DNA of 64,000 nucleotides. Origin: Macrolepiota albuminosa (lineage: Eukaryota > Basidiomycota > Agaricomycetes > Agaricales > Agaricaceae). Positions within the stretch are counted from its first letter, which is position 1. Each line of letters opens with the position of its first letter. Below are positions 25,601 through 37,900 of this stretch, piece by piece. Made by a program: the position numbers and the translations under genes. The notes below the pieces were generated by a model. That model did no database searches. It saw only the letters and a program-made list of their open reading frames with translations, and was not told the origin of the DNA. The stretch is from the NCBI GenBank assembly GCA_027475525.1, contig JAMWFC010000111.1, forward strand, positions 186,001-250,000, read 5' to 3'.

Positions 25601-25721
25601 GGATATGGATGCGAATGTGGATATGGATATTGGCATGGAGACACCAGACAGACGCTGATCGCTGACGCGCGTGATTGACAGATCTTCGGTCAAGATGTGG
25701 AACAAGGGTGGTTGTAATTGA
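22648..25721 (+). CDS. Membrane-anchored GH16 beta-glucanase-like protein
   Basis: Type II membrane glycoside hydrolase expected to act on beta-1,3(4)-glucan at the cell surface. Eight exons by my reading: 22648-23492, 23544-24086, 24208-24286, 24337-24451, 24550-24870, 24960-25052, 25456-25537 and 25682-25721, all GT-AG and in frame. Residues 1-220 form a Pro/Ser-rich cytosolic tail. A membrane span follows (WWLTFACIFLGVAGAAALCY, about 222-241), then an N/S/T-rich insert and the GH16 fold. WLWPAVWMMPENN and SGEIDILEARGN give the catalytic pattern E-x-D-x-x-E, and the codons for EID and ILE are split by an intron. The wording YGAWPLSGEIDILEARGN resembles the beta-GRP/laminarinase subgroup more than Kre6/Skn1. 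The protein ends SSVKMWNKGGCN. Intron 6 (25053-25455) is unusually long at 403 bp and holds CACTCA/CTAACG repeats. Confidence 0.88.
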
Positions 25722-28700
25722 TATCGATATCGAGTTTTTGTCCTCCTTTCATTCCTCTTTTTTCTGCTTTTCTGTGATACTCGATACTCGATTCCAATCC
25801 CTCCCGAGCCAACCCAAACACGAATGCGGATTCGAACGCGACTTGCTTAACGTGCCGCGGGATGGCATGCCTCTCGGCTCTTGGTCTCTTCTTCCCCGAC
25901 TCAACTCGACTCTCCCCGACTCGCATTCGACCTCGGACTTGGACTCGACCTCGACCCGCCTTGGACTCGGACGCGCTGCTCTCTGCTCTCAAGCCCTCAC
26001 ACCCAACGGACGACGCTCGCTTTTCATTTTATTCATACATACCCACCCACGCAGACACAGACACAGACACAGACACACCCACAGACATATAACTCATAAC
26101 ATAAGATACTCGTAACATAAGATACTCATAACACACGACGTACGACGTACGACATATCGTGATAGATAGGCAGGCCACCACGGACCTTGTTTTAAAAAAA
26201 TTCTTTCTAAAAACATTCATTCAATCACTCTTTTTAACTGCGTAGTTGAATAAAATTTGATTTATTGTTGATTGATGATGATTGAGCTTTTGACCACCGC
26301 CTCTTACTTGATGCCGGATGCTGGATGCTGGCCGCGATGCTGGATGCCATGCACAACTTATAAACTACGGACGTACGTACGGTGGAGTTCACTTGTGTTT
26401 TTACGTTTCATCTTCATTACATCTTATATACATACATACAGACAGACAGGCAGGCACGAGTATTCAATCAATCCCAAACGCAATCGAAGATTCAGTCGTT
26501 TCCCTACACGGAGTCGTTTTTTTTCAGAGTGGATTGGAATTTGGATTTTGTTCCAATAAAAATGCGATCAAGAATTGTGTGGTTAACTGTGGCGGGCACT
26601 TTCTTCCCGCGAAAACCACGACGGACGATGATACACACATACCGCTGTTCTTCTCCACTTCCACTGACGTACGCTCGTGGACCAAAAGATCAATCACCCT
26701 GAGCACGCATCGCGGCACAACAACAACTCCTATGTACTTATTATTACTATATTACCACTACCATCGCCGATCCCTCCACACTAAAACGTAAGCGCTTAAG
26801 CAGCCAAGACCAAGGTTCGTCGAGCTAGTAGTTAATTTACTTCATCCGTATGTAGTAATCCCAAGCCGTAAATACTCTGTACAACTACCGGACTCGGACT
26901 CGATACAATAACCGACGCCGAAGCACAAGTCGAGGGAGCCTGGCCCTGGGTCTGGCCTGGGTTAAGCATGGCATACTTATGGTCCCATCCCATCTCCATC
27001 GCCATCCCTATCTCCATATTCATATCCGTCGACGGGTCGTCGGCGCTCACACGTTACCGCGATGGCTTACCCCCGGCCACTTGCTTTCCTGGCTTCTTTG
27101 CTATGGATATCATACACACGTACATAAACGAACGCGTAAGTGGCTGGTCGAGGAGAGATACCGACGTTCCGCGAAGCGCGGTGGGTGCTTGGTGTTAATT
27201 GCATGATTGCGATCGATGAGGGGGGAGGAGTAGGAGAGGAGAGCTCGTGCGAGAAGAGAGGTTTTGGGACCCGTGACTCCAGAGGAGAAAGGGGGGGTAA
27301 GTACCTTTGATTCCTTTTCTTTTTTTGGCGCCTTTTGTTGTCCATGTTCCCCTCATGGAGGACTGGATTTTAAGGCTAATCGGGTAAAATGCGTGTTCCA
27401 CTTGATTAGCAGAAGAACCGTACCTTTGAGACCCTCAGGCCTCATCACTTACACCCTCATTGTCCTGGATACTGATACTCCTATGGTCTCTCGCCGATCA
27501 TATCACGATCTCTTGCGACTCGAACAATATAGAACGTACCATCAACAACCATGGCGGTTGCTTGGTTCCGCCGAGCTTGTCTACAAAGCATGATTCTGAT
27601 TGGTGTCGTACCTCGAAGCTTCTCGATTAGCTGAAAAGGAGTATGAGTTTGCGCTGGTTCGCAAGCCATGATGGACAGGAGCATCATCAGCGACGAATCC
27701 CGCCGATGTCCTGTGCTGCTCGAGGGAAGCCCTGGCAGACGTGGACTTTGGCCGTCCTCCTATGGCTCTTGAGACTGCTTACGCTCTGCTGTCAAACACT
27801 CAACCGTCGCTAGACAGTGGACTTTTCTTTCTTTTTAGCTCGTGTGAACTGTGCTTCTCCGTGCATGTGCATTCCTTGATAATAGCAGAGGTAAATGGAT
27901 GCCTAGGGATACATACACACGCGCTCAGACTGGCAGGCGGTGACAGCTTTTTTTTCTAAAAGTCGTTTCGATGCTAGTTCTGGGAATGATCTTATCGATA
28001 TGGTAACACTGTGGATGGTCCAATCTACATACCATCTCAAAATCGATTGGAGATTGGAAGCATGATGATTATTATGCATCCGGTCCCTCGGCGTTCAAAT
28101 TCTTTCCTTGCTCGAAAATTTGTATAGGAAGGACCCCATGAACAGCAAACAGCGCTTCTTCAACCACATGGCAGTTGGCCAAATTAGACGGGCGCGCTGC
28201 AATAATATTGACCGAGCCACTTCGCCGGATCCGAACAAGCGTACAAATGCAGTCCACGGCTGTTGCTGTCGCATTTGCGAGTTTCCTGTCAGGAATGTTT
28301 CACAACAATGCAACAAAGTGTCAATCTATACAATCTATACACCATGATAACAATAATATACTGACCCACAATTGACTCCACCACGGCGCTCGGCGCTCAG
28401 CTTGCAAGCAACCAATTTTCGATTCATAAATAGATATCAATGATTTATCATTATATGCCTCGTTATGTATGTTGTTTCCTTGGCACTATGGATTTTTGTG
28501 AGAAGCGCAGGGTCGATAGTCCAATTATGTCGACGAGGCGCCGAAATAGGCCGAAAATTAAACCTGATGAAGTCATAAATCGGCATTGTCATATCTTGTC
28601 AATTAATCAGTATCAAACATCCATACCGTCACTGCAGTGATTAGTGTTATCCAGTGTTGCCAGGGAGGAGTTACTCAGGCTTTCAAAGCAGGAGATTGAA

Positions 28701-29375
28701 ATTCGTCATCATGACAAGGATTTTAGGGCCTTGGGCTTGGGTAGCTTGCCAGAAATATTCTGTGCTGGACAAACCCGTGATGATGAACACTCGTGATGCA
28801 ACGCTTGAGTTGATATTGAATCTTTTTAGAAACTTGACCTGGAGGCTTGCATATAGCCGATTTGAAAGACCAAGCTTTGCAAGGAATAGCAAGAGGTTGC
28901 TACTGTCAACAAATTTGTTTCATATATAAAATGCGGTGACAATAGATAATGGGAAACTAGCCAAATGTCGATCTTGTGGTCTACGCTTTGGTCGGTGGTA
29001 AACGCTGTTCAAGACCTAGACCGAAATCAAGAGAGATCAGAGTTCTTATTGGTGGTGTATCCCATCGCGTCATACATCGCTCAATATTATCTATATTATG
29101 AAATGTTTCCAGAATCAAATACTGGTAAAGTTTATTCGTCAAGTTACTAATCTCGGAGGAGGTAGATGCATCCTACTCGCTCATTTAATCCATTGACTCT
29201 CACCTTTTGCTTAGCTTAGACATCGGCTGTGAAACTAAATAAAAGCATAGTGACATCGAGCTTGGTAACGACGAGGAGAAAACGTAGGACCGGCGAGTAT
29301 CTGCTCCTTAGTGAACACTTATGAAGAAAGAAAAGAGAGATGTCCGTTCTAATACTGGCGCGAGGTATACATTGC
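25722..29375. other. Intergenic region between GH16 and V-ATPase E
   Basis: No supported gene over about 3.65 kb. It holds simple repeats (CAGACA at about 26050, ATAAGATACTC and ACGTACGAC at 26100-26155, CATACATACAGACAGACAGG at about 26430). Short frames at 27741-27959 and 28440-28929 have no domain. The first part should be the GH16 3' UTR and the last part the 3' flank of the V-ATPase gene. Confidence 0.5.
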
Positions 29376-30373
29376 TTATGTGTAGAATTTTCTGTTCTCG
29401 TTCGCGCCAAAGAGATCCTTGCGAATTTCAGGAAGCATCTAAAAACCGTGATATGAGAATACTTGCAGCATATTAAAAAGGACGACGGCAACTCACCCTG
29501 TCCTCAAGCAGCCGCAGACGCTCATCCAACGTATTATCGAGAGTGATACGACGCGAGCCACTGACCAGCTTGACACCACCAGCGCTAGGCGACGCAAAGA
29601 TCTGAGCTTTCAACATATCAAGAGGACAGTCAAACACTCACGCGTCATCACTTAGGGACCCTTCTACCTCATACTCGACTTTCCTCCCACTTATCTCAGT
29701 ATATGACTCTTGTGCATTCGATGCTGCCTGCTTAACAAGCTCTACATCTTGTGGCCGGGCATATACTACAACAGTGGGTTCTAGAATCTGAAGGAAGCCC
29801 TGAATGATGACACCTTGAAGGAACTGAACGTAGCGGCCTTCGTCCTTTGCAAGCTGAACTACGGAGGCACGCGATGTTGAGAAGAGATCCTGTAAATTCT
29901 CTTCACGGCGATGGAGTAGCTTGAGACGCGACTTGTTGGTTAGTGTGGATTGTGCGCTGCGACGTCAAGGTCTAGATGATAGATACAAGGTTTCGAGTTC
30001 ATGACAATGCGTACATCCTCTGTGCGACTTCGGCACCCTTTCGCTTCTTCTCATACTGAGCATCGATAGCCTGCTGCTCCTGCTTCACAAGCTTGGCCTG
30101 GACGCAATGAACCAGCTCAGTAAATCACAAACATTGGATCCGTACCTTCTCAATCGCAAACTCTTCATCTGCCTTTACCCTAATTTCTCTAGCCTTCTCT
30201 AGCGCCTCTTGTTTGATGAAGGCAACCTATGACGTTTCGTCCGCAATTGCAAGGTTCACCAAAATTAGAGTACAACGATCAGAGTCGGAATAGACTAATA
30301 ATGTTCACACTCTGCGCACCATCTTGTTCATCTGTTGTAGCACCTCCTCATCGTTGAGCGCGCGGTTTGCCAT
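29376..30373 (-). CDS. VMA4: V-type ATPase subunit E (peripheral stalk)
   Basis: Subunit E of the V1 sector, part of the peripheral stalk that links V1 to the membrane sector in vacuolar proton pumping. It starts MANRALNDEEVLQQMNKM at 30373. Next come VAFIKQEALEKAREIRVKAD and AIEKAKLVKQEQQAIDAQYE, the long N-terminal stalk helix. The globular part has SRLKLLHRREENLQDLF, YVQFLQGVIIQGFLQILEP and VVYARPQDVELVKQAA. It ends in GGVKLVSGSRRITLDNTLDE and LRLLEDRMLPEIRKDLFG...FYT with TAA at 29378-29376. I read six exons and about 225 residues, the family's normal size. The junction after EGSLSDD (about 29640) is not clean: only a GC donor keeps the frame, so that intron is uncertain. The right arm of the inverted duplication begins about 120 bases upstream. 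Confidence 0.92.
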
Positions 30374-30489
30374 TATGATTTCGATATTTGAGAGCAAGTG
30401 GTTGGAGGCTGTCGGATAAGTATAACCTGGCAGCTGACCTAATGACTTGATTGTGACAAAATCAATGGAGTCAACGAGATCTTGTACGG

Positions 30490-31950
30490 TTTCCTAATTC
30501 TTTTTTTTTATCTCTAGTTATCACATATATAGAGTCAATAACTGCTAGTGCATACTACAAGATAAAGAACGATAAGGGACTCAGACACGCAGAAAACGCG
30601 ATATACCCCGATGGCTGGAATATAGATAGTATGCTTGTGGACTAGAAAGAACGTATACCTCTGATGAGACATCGACATCAGGCTCTACTAGGGCATTCAG
30701 AAGGACTGGGAACCTTCAAATTCAGAGACATTATCAGTTCATCTCAAACATTCGCTAACGCTAAATCTGAGTTTTTGTCAATATACCGGTGCTTCAACGA
30801 GTTTCAAGATAAATCGTTAAATGTACTGAGTCTGTGTCAGGAATGAAAATGAACGATGACACGGCGAAATAGGAGAAGGATGAACTGACGTCGTCCAGGC
30901 TCTTTTTCTCTGGCTGCTGTATCCAACAACAGACTTGACCTAGACATAGCGAGAACGTGTTAAAGGGTTAAACAAAGGTCAGTTTAGAAATATCTGAGAT
31001 CTGATACTTGATTCATTTGAGACACTCATGATATCGTGTCCTAGAAATTCCCTACTGAGTCAGCAGGTTCGCTGGTGCAAATCTATCTTTTAAGGGAGAA
31101 ACAGACCTCACTAGTTTCCACCTGGAGAGTAGCAAGACCCGGCCTCTGGCTGAGATTGTGATCAACCTGAATCGAATGGAAGCAAGTCTTCCACTTTTGC
31201 TATATGTCTAACGCTGGAAGACTATGCACACCTAGAACATGATGAATGTATGCAGATTCACAAGTATAGGAATAGTTCCATTCCTGGTGGAGGCTGGGAG
31301 CTGCGATTCCCAAAGTTACGTTGATATCGTGTTTACCTTACAGATTACAAGGTAGCTCATAATTTACCAATTCCACGAAAAGACTCGCCGGAAATACATA
31401 AGAAGGAAGCATATGTTGAACTTTGCAGAGTAAGACCAGCTTTGAAAGGTGAGTTACAGGCTGAACACAATGCTTTAACGTTAATTAACTCTTATGATGT
31501 ATGCGGCCCATAAACTTTCATTCTCACGAAGTTGTAAACGAGTTAACTAATCACAGTCATTGCGGATTACGTGCAAGGGCTTATGGAGATGCAATTAATT
31601 AAAAGATCATTGGAACTCAATCGTCCCTCAAGGAATTCGGAGAAGTGCACGAAATGATGGTCATGCGGGGCGCATGGAAATGTTGTCTCCAAGAGCGAAC
31701 AGTCGGCGACGCACATGTATAGCTCCAAAGGTTTTGGATCGAAAGTGATACGAATGCCAGTGTCAATGTCTCTCATAATGATCATATCAAAACTCAAGGA
31801 TGGCTCAAGCTCGTGGAGGGAACCCAGGGTGCGTGCTCAACAATCTTATCTAGATCTTTCATATCAAAACTCAAGGATGGCTCAAGCTCGTGGAGGGAAC
31901 CCAGGGTGCGTGCTCAACAATCTTATCTAGATCTTATCTTATTCAAATGT
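30490..31950 (-). repeat. Right arm of the inverted duplication, with an eIF3l fragment
   Basis: Reverse complement of the 6590-8310 block (anchors listed there). At 31795-31950 it also carries, on the plus strand, a piece resembling the eIF3l exon/intron border at about 4640-4570: ATGGCT...CTCGTGGAGGG and GGTGCGTGCTCAACAA, with small insertions, then TTATTCAA. So eIF3l-like sequence adjoins the flank in inverted order, with about 1.95 kb missing between them. A minus-strand frame at 31797-31567 (FDMIIMRDIDTGIRITFD...) looks peptide-like but is broken in the other copy; I do not call it a gene. Confidence 0.7.
31782..31935. repeat. 77-bp tandem duplication (probable assembly join)
   Basis: TCATATCAAAACTCAAGGAT begins at 31782 and again at 31859, period 77, identical. 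Confidence 0.9.
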
Positions 31951-32124
31951 ATCATTGAGAACCAGAAAACGATAGTTTTCGAGCTCTGAGTGATGGATGT
32001 TTCTGCTATGTCGTTATGGTCGGACATGCCACGTTCATCCATAGTCCCTATACTTCCTTCTTACTTGAAATTTGCTGGGGTGATGCACGGATAGTTCGAT
32101 GAAACCAGAAGTCATTTAATATCA

Positions 32125-32207
32125 GGGGTCTTAGCTCAGTGGTAGAGCGCGCGCTTCGCATAAGTTAAGTTTGCGTGAGGTCGTGGGTTCAATCCCCACA
32201 GACTCCA
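32125..32207 (+). tRNA. tRNA-Ala (anticodon CGC) with intron
   Basis: Acceptor stem GGGGTCT pairs with AGACTCC. The D arm is GCTCAGTGGTAGAGC, the anticodon stem CGCGC/GCGTG with loop TTCGCA, the T arm GTGGGTTCAATCCCCAC, and the discriminator base is A. An intron of about 11 bases (TAAGTTAAGTT) sits after position 37, the standard place for nuclear tRNA introns. A and B box promoters are present in the D and T arms. It lies alone between the inverted-repeat arm and the transposon nest. Confidence 0.87.
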
Positions 32208-32727
32208 ATGTGCCTCGTACAAAAAGATGTACTTTTGACCTACTGCGGTGCATGTCATCATTTTCTAAGAGTTGATTTGGCAGGGGACTGACTAAATTAC
32301 TCAACTTGGAGTGTAAATTGTCTGCAAGGAATTCTATTTTTTTTTTTTGATGGGATAATAAACAGTTCACAAAGTCAATCTTTATTTCCCTGGATAGGGT
32401 ACTTATACAACATGAGTTATTTAGAAAGACCAGAAGACAGGGACCACTCTGAAGAAAATGCTTTTACACACAAGGTGTGGGACTCAGTTAGCCAATATCT
32501 ACTAAAACCTTGGTCACTACCCTCCATATCTTTTAGGGGTCTATTTTTTCAGACAGATAGTATTTCCAGATATCTCTCACTATCTTGATGTCTGTTGCCT
32601 TCTTTTCAAGGCAAATATTGCTAGCTGTCAGACAGTCCAGTTTAATTTTTTGTGCAATTCCTTTCTTTAACCCATTGATAGGCTTCTACTCGGACTGAGC
32701 GCATCAAGGGGCACACTACAGGCCTAC

Positions 32728-32810
32728 GGACACAGGCCATACTTGAGACCCTAGCAATCCTCTTGGACACAGGCCATACTTGAGACCCTAGCAATCCTCT
32801 TGGACACAGG
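32728..32810. repeat. 37-bp direct repeat
   Basis: GGACACAGGCCATACTTGAG... starts at 32728 and 32765, with a truncated third copy at 32802; the period is 37, unlike the 77-bp joins. Confidence 0.85.
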
Positions 32811-33650
32811 AAACCACGGACCTTAGCGCTCAATCATAGGCGCTGGTTATCAGTCTAAACTACCACTACTAAGCCTTCAGCATATACCATTTATTGACCT
32901 TGGAGGATTAGGAGACCAAGGACTCAGGGTGCTAGCACGATGGTGGGAACACGACTTTGACCAAACCCCGATCAGTTCCATAAAGGGGTTAGCATTAGGC
33001 GCTGCCATTGGATGAGGCACTTTAATCAGAAGTCTAAAGAATCAGCAGCAACAGAACAGGATATACTCTAGCCCGACATTCTATTCATCAAAAATTGATA
33101 CCAGATTTAGTGCCAGCAGCAGAACTCACAGTGTCTGTCGAGGATTTTCCGACCATACCCCACCAAGGCCTGGCCAATCGGAATTACACTAAAAAGTGAG
33201 CAGACTCCTACAAAGTTTAAGTCAGTTTAGAGTCGCTGTGGCCAATGGGCTATAACGCCATTGGTCACTGATGAGCCTGCATCGTGGCTGGCTACCGATA
33301 GCACCAATACCCGCACCTCATATAGGCCTACTAGTACCACCAGAAGCGCCACGCTCTAGCACTTCCAGCGCTATTTTTCTCATATTTTTACACTAATAAC
33401 TCGCAGCTACAGACTCCAATTACTTTCAGACCACTTTTATGGCACCACTTATTCCTCGCACCACTGTTGACACCTCGCCGCACCTTGCCAGTTGCACTCC
33501 AAGGCTATACATTTACACAGACACTTGGCATCAGTCAATCCGGAATAATGCTCTTAGCCAGTGGCAGCGCTCACAGGATAGAATGATGAAGTATTTCCGT
33601 GACAGCATCATTATGGACCTTTTTACTATACAATTCAATTCACCACGTTT

Positions 33651-33804
33651 ACTTACATTTTTATCAGTTCACCACCCTCTAGCGGCGCTTAACCTCTTAG
33701 CGTCGGCTAACTTTCTTTACTATAAATACTTACATTTTTATCAGTTCACCACCCTCTAGCGGCGCTTAACCTCTTAGCGTCGGCTAACTTTCTTTACTAT
33801 AAAT
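33651..33804. repeat. 77-bp tandem duplication (probable assembly join)
   Basis: ACTTACATTTTTATCAGTTC begins at 33651 and again at 33728, period 77. Confidence 0.9.
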
Positions 33805-34153
33805 ACCTACTTTTTGTTAATAGTACAGGGAATCAATTTGGCAGTAGGGATCGTATCCCAACATTTTGGTCTCCATACACAACAGACTACCTCTTGTTGA
33901 CCATGTCAAGCAAGGGGACTCTGCTCTAGTTTTCTATCTCTCTCTCTCTAGCGCCTTGCAACTACGGCTTGGCTTTCGTGCTTAGATCCGCTAAGCAATC
34001 TTATCCTTTTATTATCATGTTCTAGGTGCTAATACTTAGCGCCTCTTAGTGACCCTTTCCCGCACTTCTTAGCGCCTTTTTTAGCGACTTTCCCACGCTC
34101 TTAGCGCTCCCCCTTAGCGACTTTTAGCGCCCTGTAGCCATGTTTTGGAGCCT

Positions 34154-34307
34154 TACGCAAGTGCCTCCAATCACCCACTTTCCTTGCCACCAACCTCTTG
34201 CCTACTGTGTGTTCTCTGGGACCTGTCTGGTACGCAAGTGCCTCCAATCACCCACTTTCCTTGCCACCAACCTCTTGCCTACTGTGTGTTCTCTGGGACC
34301 TGTCCAG
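34154..34307. repeat. 77-bp tandem duplication (probable assembly join)
   Basis: TACGCAAGTGCCTCCAATCA begins at 34154 and again at 34231, period 77. Confidence 0.9.
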
Positions 34308-34997
34308 GACTCTCTCACACACTTAGCACGCCCAAAGCTATATCAGCTAAGTAGCTGCACTAGTGATAGTCTACGCAGCGCCCAGCTCGATTTGGGCGTC
34401 ATCATCGCCATTGCCCTATGTGTACCAGTTGCCGTTGACAGGTCGCTGTTAGCTACAACCATGAGGAGAGGCACTAATTGGTAGCACTGCTAATGGACTT
34501 ATTTTAAAAATATAGTAGCGCATAGTATAGAAGATAGCTACTCTGGATGTACATAGCAACAAATTGTAACCTCTTGAGCACCCAAGTTACCCTTAGCATT
34601 CAAATCACACTAGCTTGCTTGGACTTCATCACTAAGTTGGGCGCTAGCCTTGTTTATCTTGTCTTTGTCATTTACGGTGCCACCTACGGGCACACTACGC
34701 TGCGCTACTCGCCTTTTCTTCTATATCTTTGTGTAAACTACGACACTTACCATTTGCCAGGTAGCATGCGAAGCGCTATCATCTAGCATGTCGTTTTATC
34801 ACCTTTGCTTGAGCACACCGGGACTCTGTTGGGACTCCTCATAACTATGCACGCCAAGCACTGGAGACAGTGTTGTACTGTGTATACATTCAGCGCACCC
34901 AACTACAGTTGGCGTCATCACCATTAATTATCTCTGCCTCTGGAAATAGTCTCTTGGTGTCAGCCCCCCTAGATATTTGCCAATTGCATTTTATTTT

Positions 34998-37900
34998 TCA
35001 TATAATACTGGATGCCTCAGCTACTACAATCTTTGAGAATCTGGCTGCTCCCTTCTTGTATGTTTGTGATTTCCTCTTTAGTATTGTACATCCTAGTAGC
35101 TCTCCTATCAATAGTTTCTCAAATTCAATTTCTCTTTTTTCCTGTACCTTTTTGACAAATTTCCATATTATCTCTTGTCCCAAGGCTTTACATTTTGTCA
35201 GAATGTGTTCCATGGATTCCACGGCATTGTCACATACTGGGCACATAGCTCTATATTCAAAATTTTATATATTTTTTCAGTATTTACCAACCTTGAATGC
35301 TCCATGCATAGCTTTTCATAGAAAAGCTCTTGATTCTTTGGACAGGGTCTTATTTTCTAAGAAAGCCCAAATTCTCTCATCTGTGGGTACCTCACTGTTA
35401 TGTTTGTAGACAGCCCATCAAGGTAAATCATTGTGTTCCTCCTGTATGGTGTTTGTTTCACTTCTATAATCTCTTTATATATTGTGGCTTGCTTTATTGT
35501 TGCTAGTTTTGTGCTGGGAAGGTTGTACTCTAGGAGAATCTCCATGTTGAAATTGTCTGGTGCAGCTTTCCTCATTCTTGCTTCTGCAAGCTTGTTCACT
35601 TCTTCATTTCCTTCCACCCCTGAGTATCCCTTTACTTTTTCAAAAAGTGTTATGTCTTTCTGACTCTTTAAGTATGCTGCTAGCACTCTCATGATGTGTG
35701 GGTTTTCTGAGCCAATTCAGCTGTTGTCTTTATGCTTATATAGATGTGTTGTCATAGAGTCTATTATTAATTTTGAGTTGCTTGTAATTTTGAGAAAGTC
35801 TTCTGATGGGGCTTTTTGCACTACCCTCAAGATTGCTAATGCTTCTCCTGTGTTGTTTGTTTGATTTAAATAAGCAGAGAGTCTCAGAGCTTCATTTCTT
35901 TGGTCCTTATATCTGTACCATAGTTCTGCCCCTGCAATTGCTTGCACCATGCCATTTCTTATATATGAACCATCTGTGTAAATTGTGGTTAGCCATACAG
36001 GACCTTGGTTGTTTCTTGGGCAGTTTGTGTTGAGTCTCTCTGTATGCCCCTTGTCTGGTGCAAAGACTCTGAATCCTTCCCTGAAGGAGTCTTTTAGCTC
36101 AATATTCAGCTCGAAAAATATTCTTCCTGCTTCTTCCTTCAAGGCTTGTTCTTCTTTTGTCAGTCCTCTTCTGACCAGTTCTTGGCCCAGTCACCATTTA
36201 TTATTGAGCTTGGTGAGGAGGGCTTTTGCAAATTCTCCACAGCTATGTGGATTTTTACAACCATTATCTCTCATTTTTTTTTTGCATGGAGCACATTCAC
36301 AGTTTTTCCTTTGTTTATGTTGTAAGTTTACTCCCATGTCTGTTTCCTGCAGAGCCCACATATCCCCTGTTATCATTGCCCTGTAGTTAGCCTGCTGGCA
36401 TACTGCTTGGGATGAGTTGATTCTTATATTCTTTTCTCCCTTTAGGCCAATGTAGAATCATATTGGCAGCTGACATTTTAGTTCCTCACTTAGAGCTATG
36501 AGACAGAACCTCATACTGTATTTCCTTGCTGTCTTAATCATTTTTTGGATGGATGAAGGAATTCAGGAAGGTTCATTCTCCCTCAGATTTCCACTTCTTT
36601 GCCAGTTTGCTTTCTAGTATTTCATCTGCTATTACTGCCTACTTCGATCTGTTCTTACCAAAGTTTAGATATCATTTAGTTTTCATCAGTTCAATTGCTT
36701 TGTTCCTTATGTTAAGATTCAGGAGTTTTTGGCCTCCTTTTTTGTCTAGGAGGCACAGCATGTCTAGGCCTATAGTATGTTTACTATTTTCACCCCATAT
36801 GAATCTTCTAATCATGTTTGTTAGTTCATTTTCAACTTGTTTCAGCATTTCTTGGACTTCTGTTCTATACTGAGTATGTCCTCTGACTATCATATTCACT
36901 ATTAACCTCTTTTTCTCTATTGTGGGGTTACTCTTGCTCCACCTACTCAGGTCTTTTGCCACTGTTTCAACTGTGGGTGCCCAAATTCCTTGGTTGTCCA
37001 TATCATTTTCTATGAAAGCTCCAAAGAGCCTGACCACCTCTCCCTCTCTTGCTATCTTTATTTCTTCTGGGATGGGGTCTTTATCTGGGTGGGTTTTCCT
37101 TGTAGCTACAAGTCTATTTCTGTATTGTTCCTTCCCCACTGGGATTATAACTGTCTTTTAAATAGTAAACTTAGCTCCTGATGCTTCATGCCATTCTGTG
37201 AGTAGTGCTTCCAGGGACTTAAAATCATCTTTTTCTAACAGATAGACCATTGTGTCATCTGCAAAAAGTGTTGATATTAATTTCTCTGTATGTCCTTTTG
37301 TTCTAAAACCCTCCAGGTAGGAGCTTCTGAGGCTTTGTGCCAGGGACTATATGGTAATATTAAAGAGTAGACACAACAAGGAATCTCCTTGTTGGACACC
37401 TCTTTTCACTCTATAAGGTCTACTTATTTCTCCATTTAGTATTACTCTTGTATTCACATCATTGTACAGGGATTTGATTACCTTGATAAGATTCTCTAGG
37501 AATTTAAATCTTTTTAAAGATGTCCAGAGAAATTGGTGGAGAACTTTATCATACACTTTTTCCTGGTCTAGGCATATAACTATACCATTTGCTTCCTTCT
37601 CCTCACACCGTTTAATCATAAGGTGTGCCAGCTCCATCTGATCTTTGATTCTTCTGCCTGTCATGAAGCCTGCCTGATCCTGGTGGATGATTGTTGTAGC
37701 TACTTTACTTATTTTTGTTGATAGCACTTTAGTGAGTATCTTGTAATTGATATTCAGAACCATTATTGGTCTATACTTGCCTGGCAAGGTTTGATCCCCT
37801 TTCTTGTAGATTGGACATAGCCATCTGTCTGCAAAGTGTGAATCCTCTTCCATGCTGTAGGTTCTTATATCATTGTACACTTTGGTGAGAGCTCCTATTA

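Larger units (their letters stand above)
32208..34990. other. Repeat-like intergenic DNA, no gene recognised
   Basis: Holds a T10 run at about 32337, a 37-bp tandem repeat GGACACAGGCCATACTTGAG... (32728, 32765, partly 32802), and many TTAGCG/CTTAGC motifs at 33660-34140. At 32350-32385 there is a 40-base tail-like segment similar to 61950-61990. Paralogous fragments GCGCCCAGCTCG...GGGCGTCATCATC (34378) and GCGCACCCAACTA...GGCGTCATCACC (34897) also occur. These suggest decayed mobile DNA of unknown class. Confidence 0.4.

Noticed and set aside
22648..25721. Kre6/Skn1 glucan-synthesis protein
   Set aside because: The tail plus membrane-span layout is similar, but the catalytic region (WPAVWMMPENN, SGEIDILEARGN) is of the laminarinase/beta-GRP kind.
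31567..31797. Minus-strand 76-residue frame (FDMIIMRDIDTGIRITFD...)
   Set aside because: Peptide-like, but the duplicate copy at about 6605 carries a frameshift in it and no start, splice or domain supports a gene; kept only as part of the inverted repeat.
32131..32370. Minus-strand 79-residue frame containing GIEPTTSR
   Set aside because: This peptide comes from reading across the tRNA-Ala gene; GIEPTTS-like peptides are a known false-gene signature of tRNAs.
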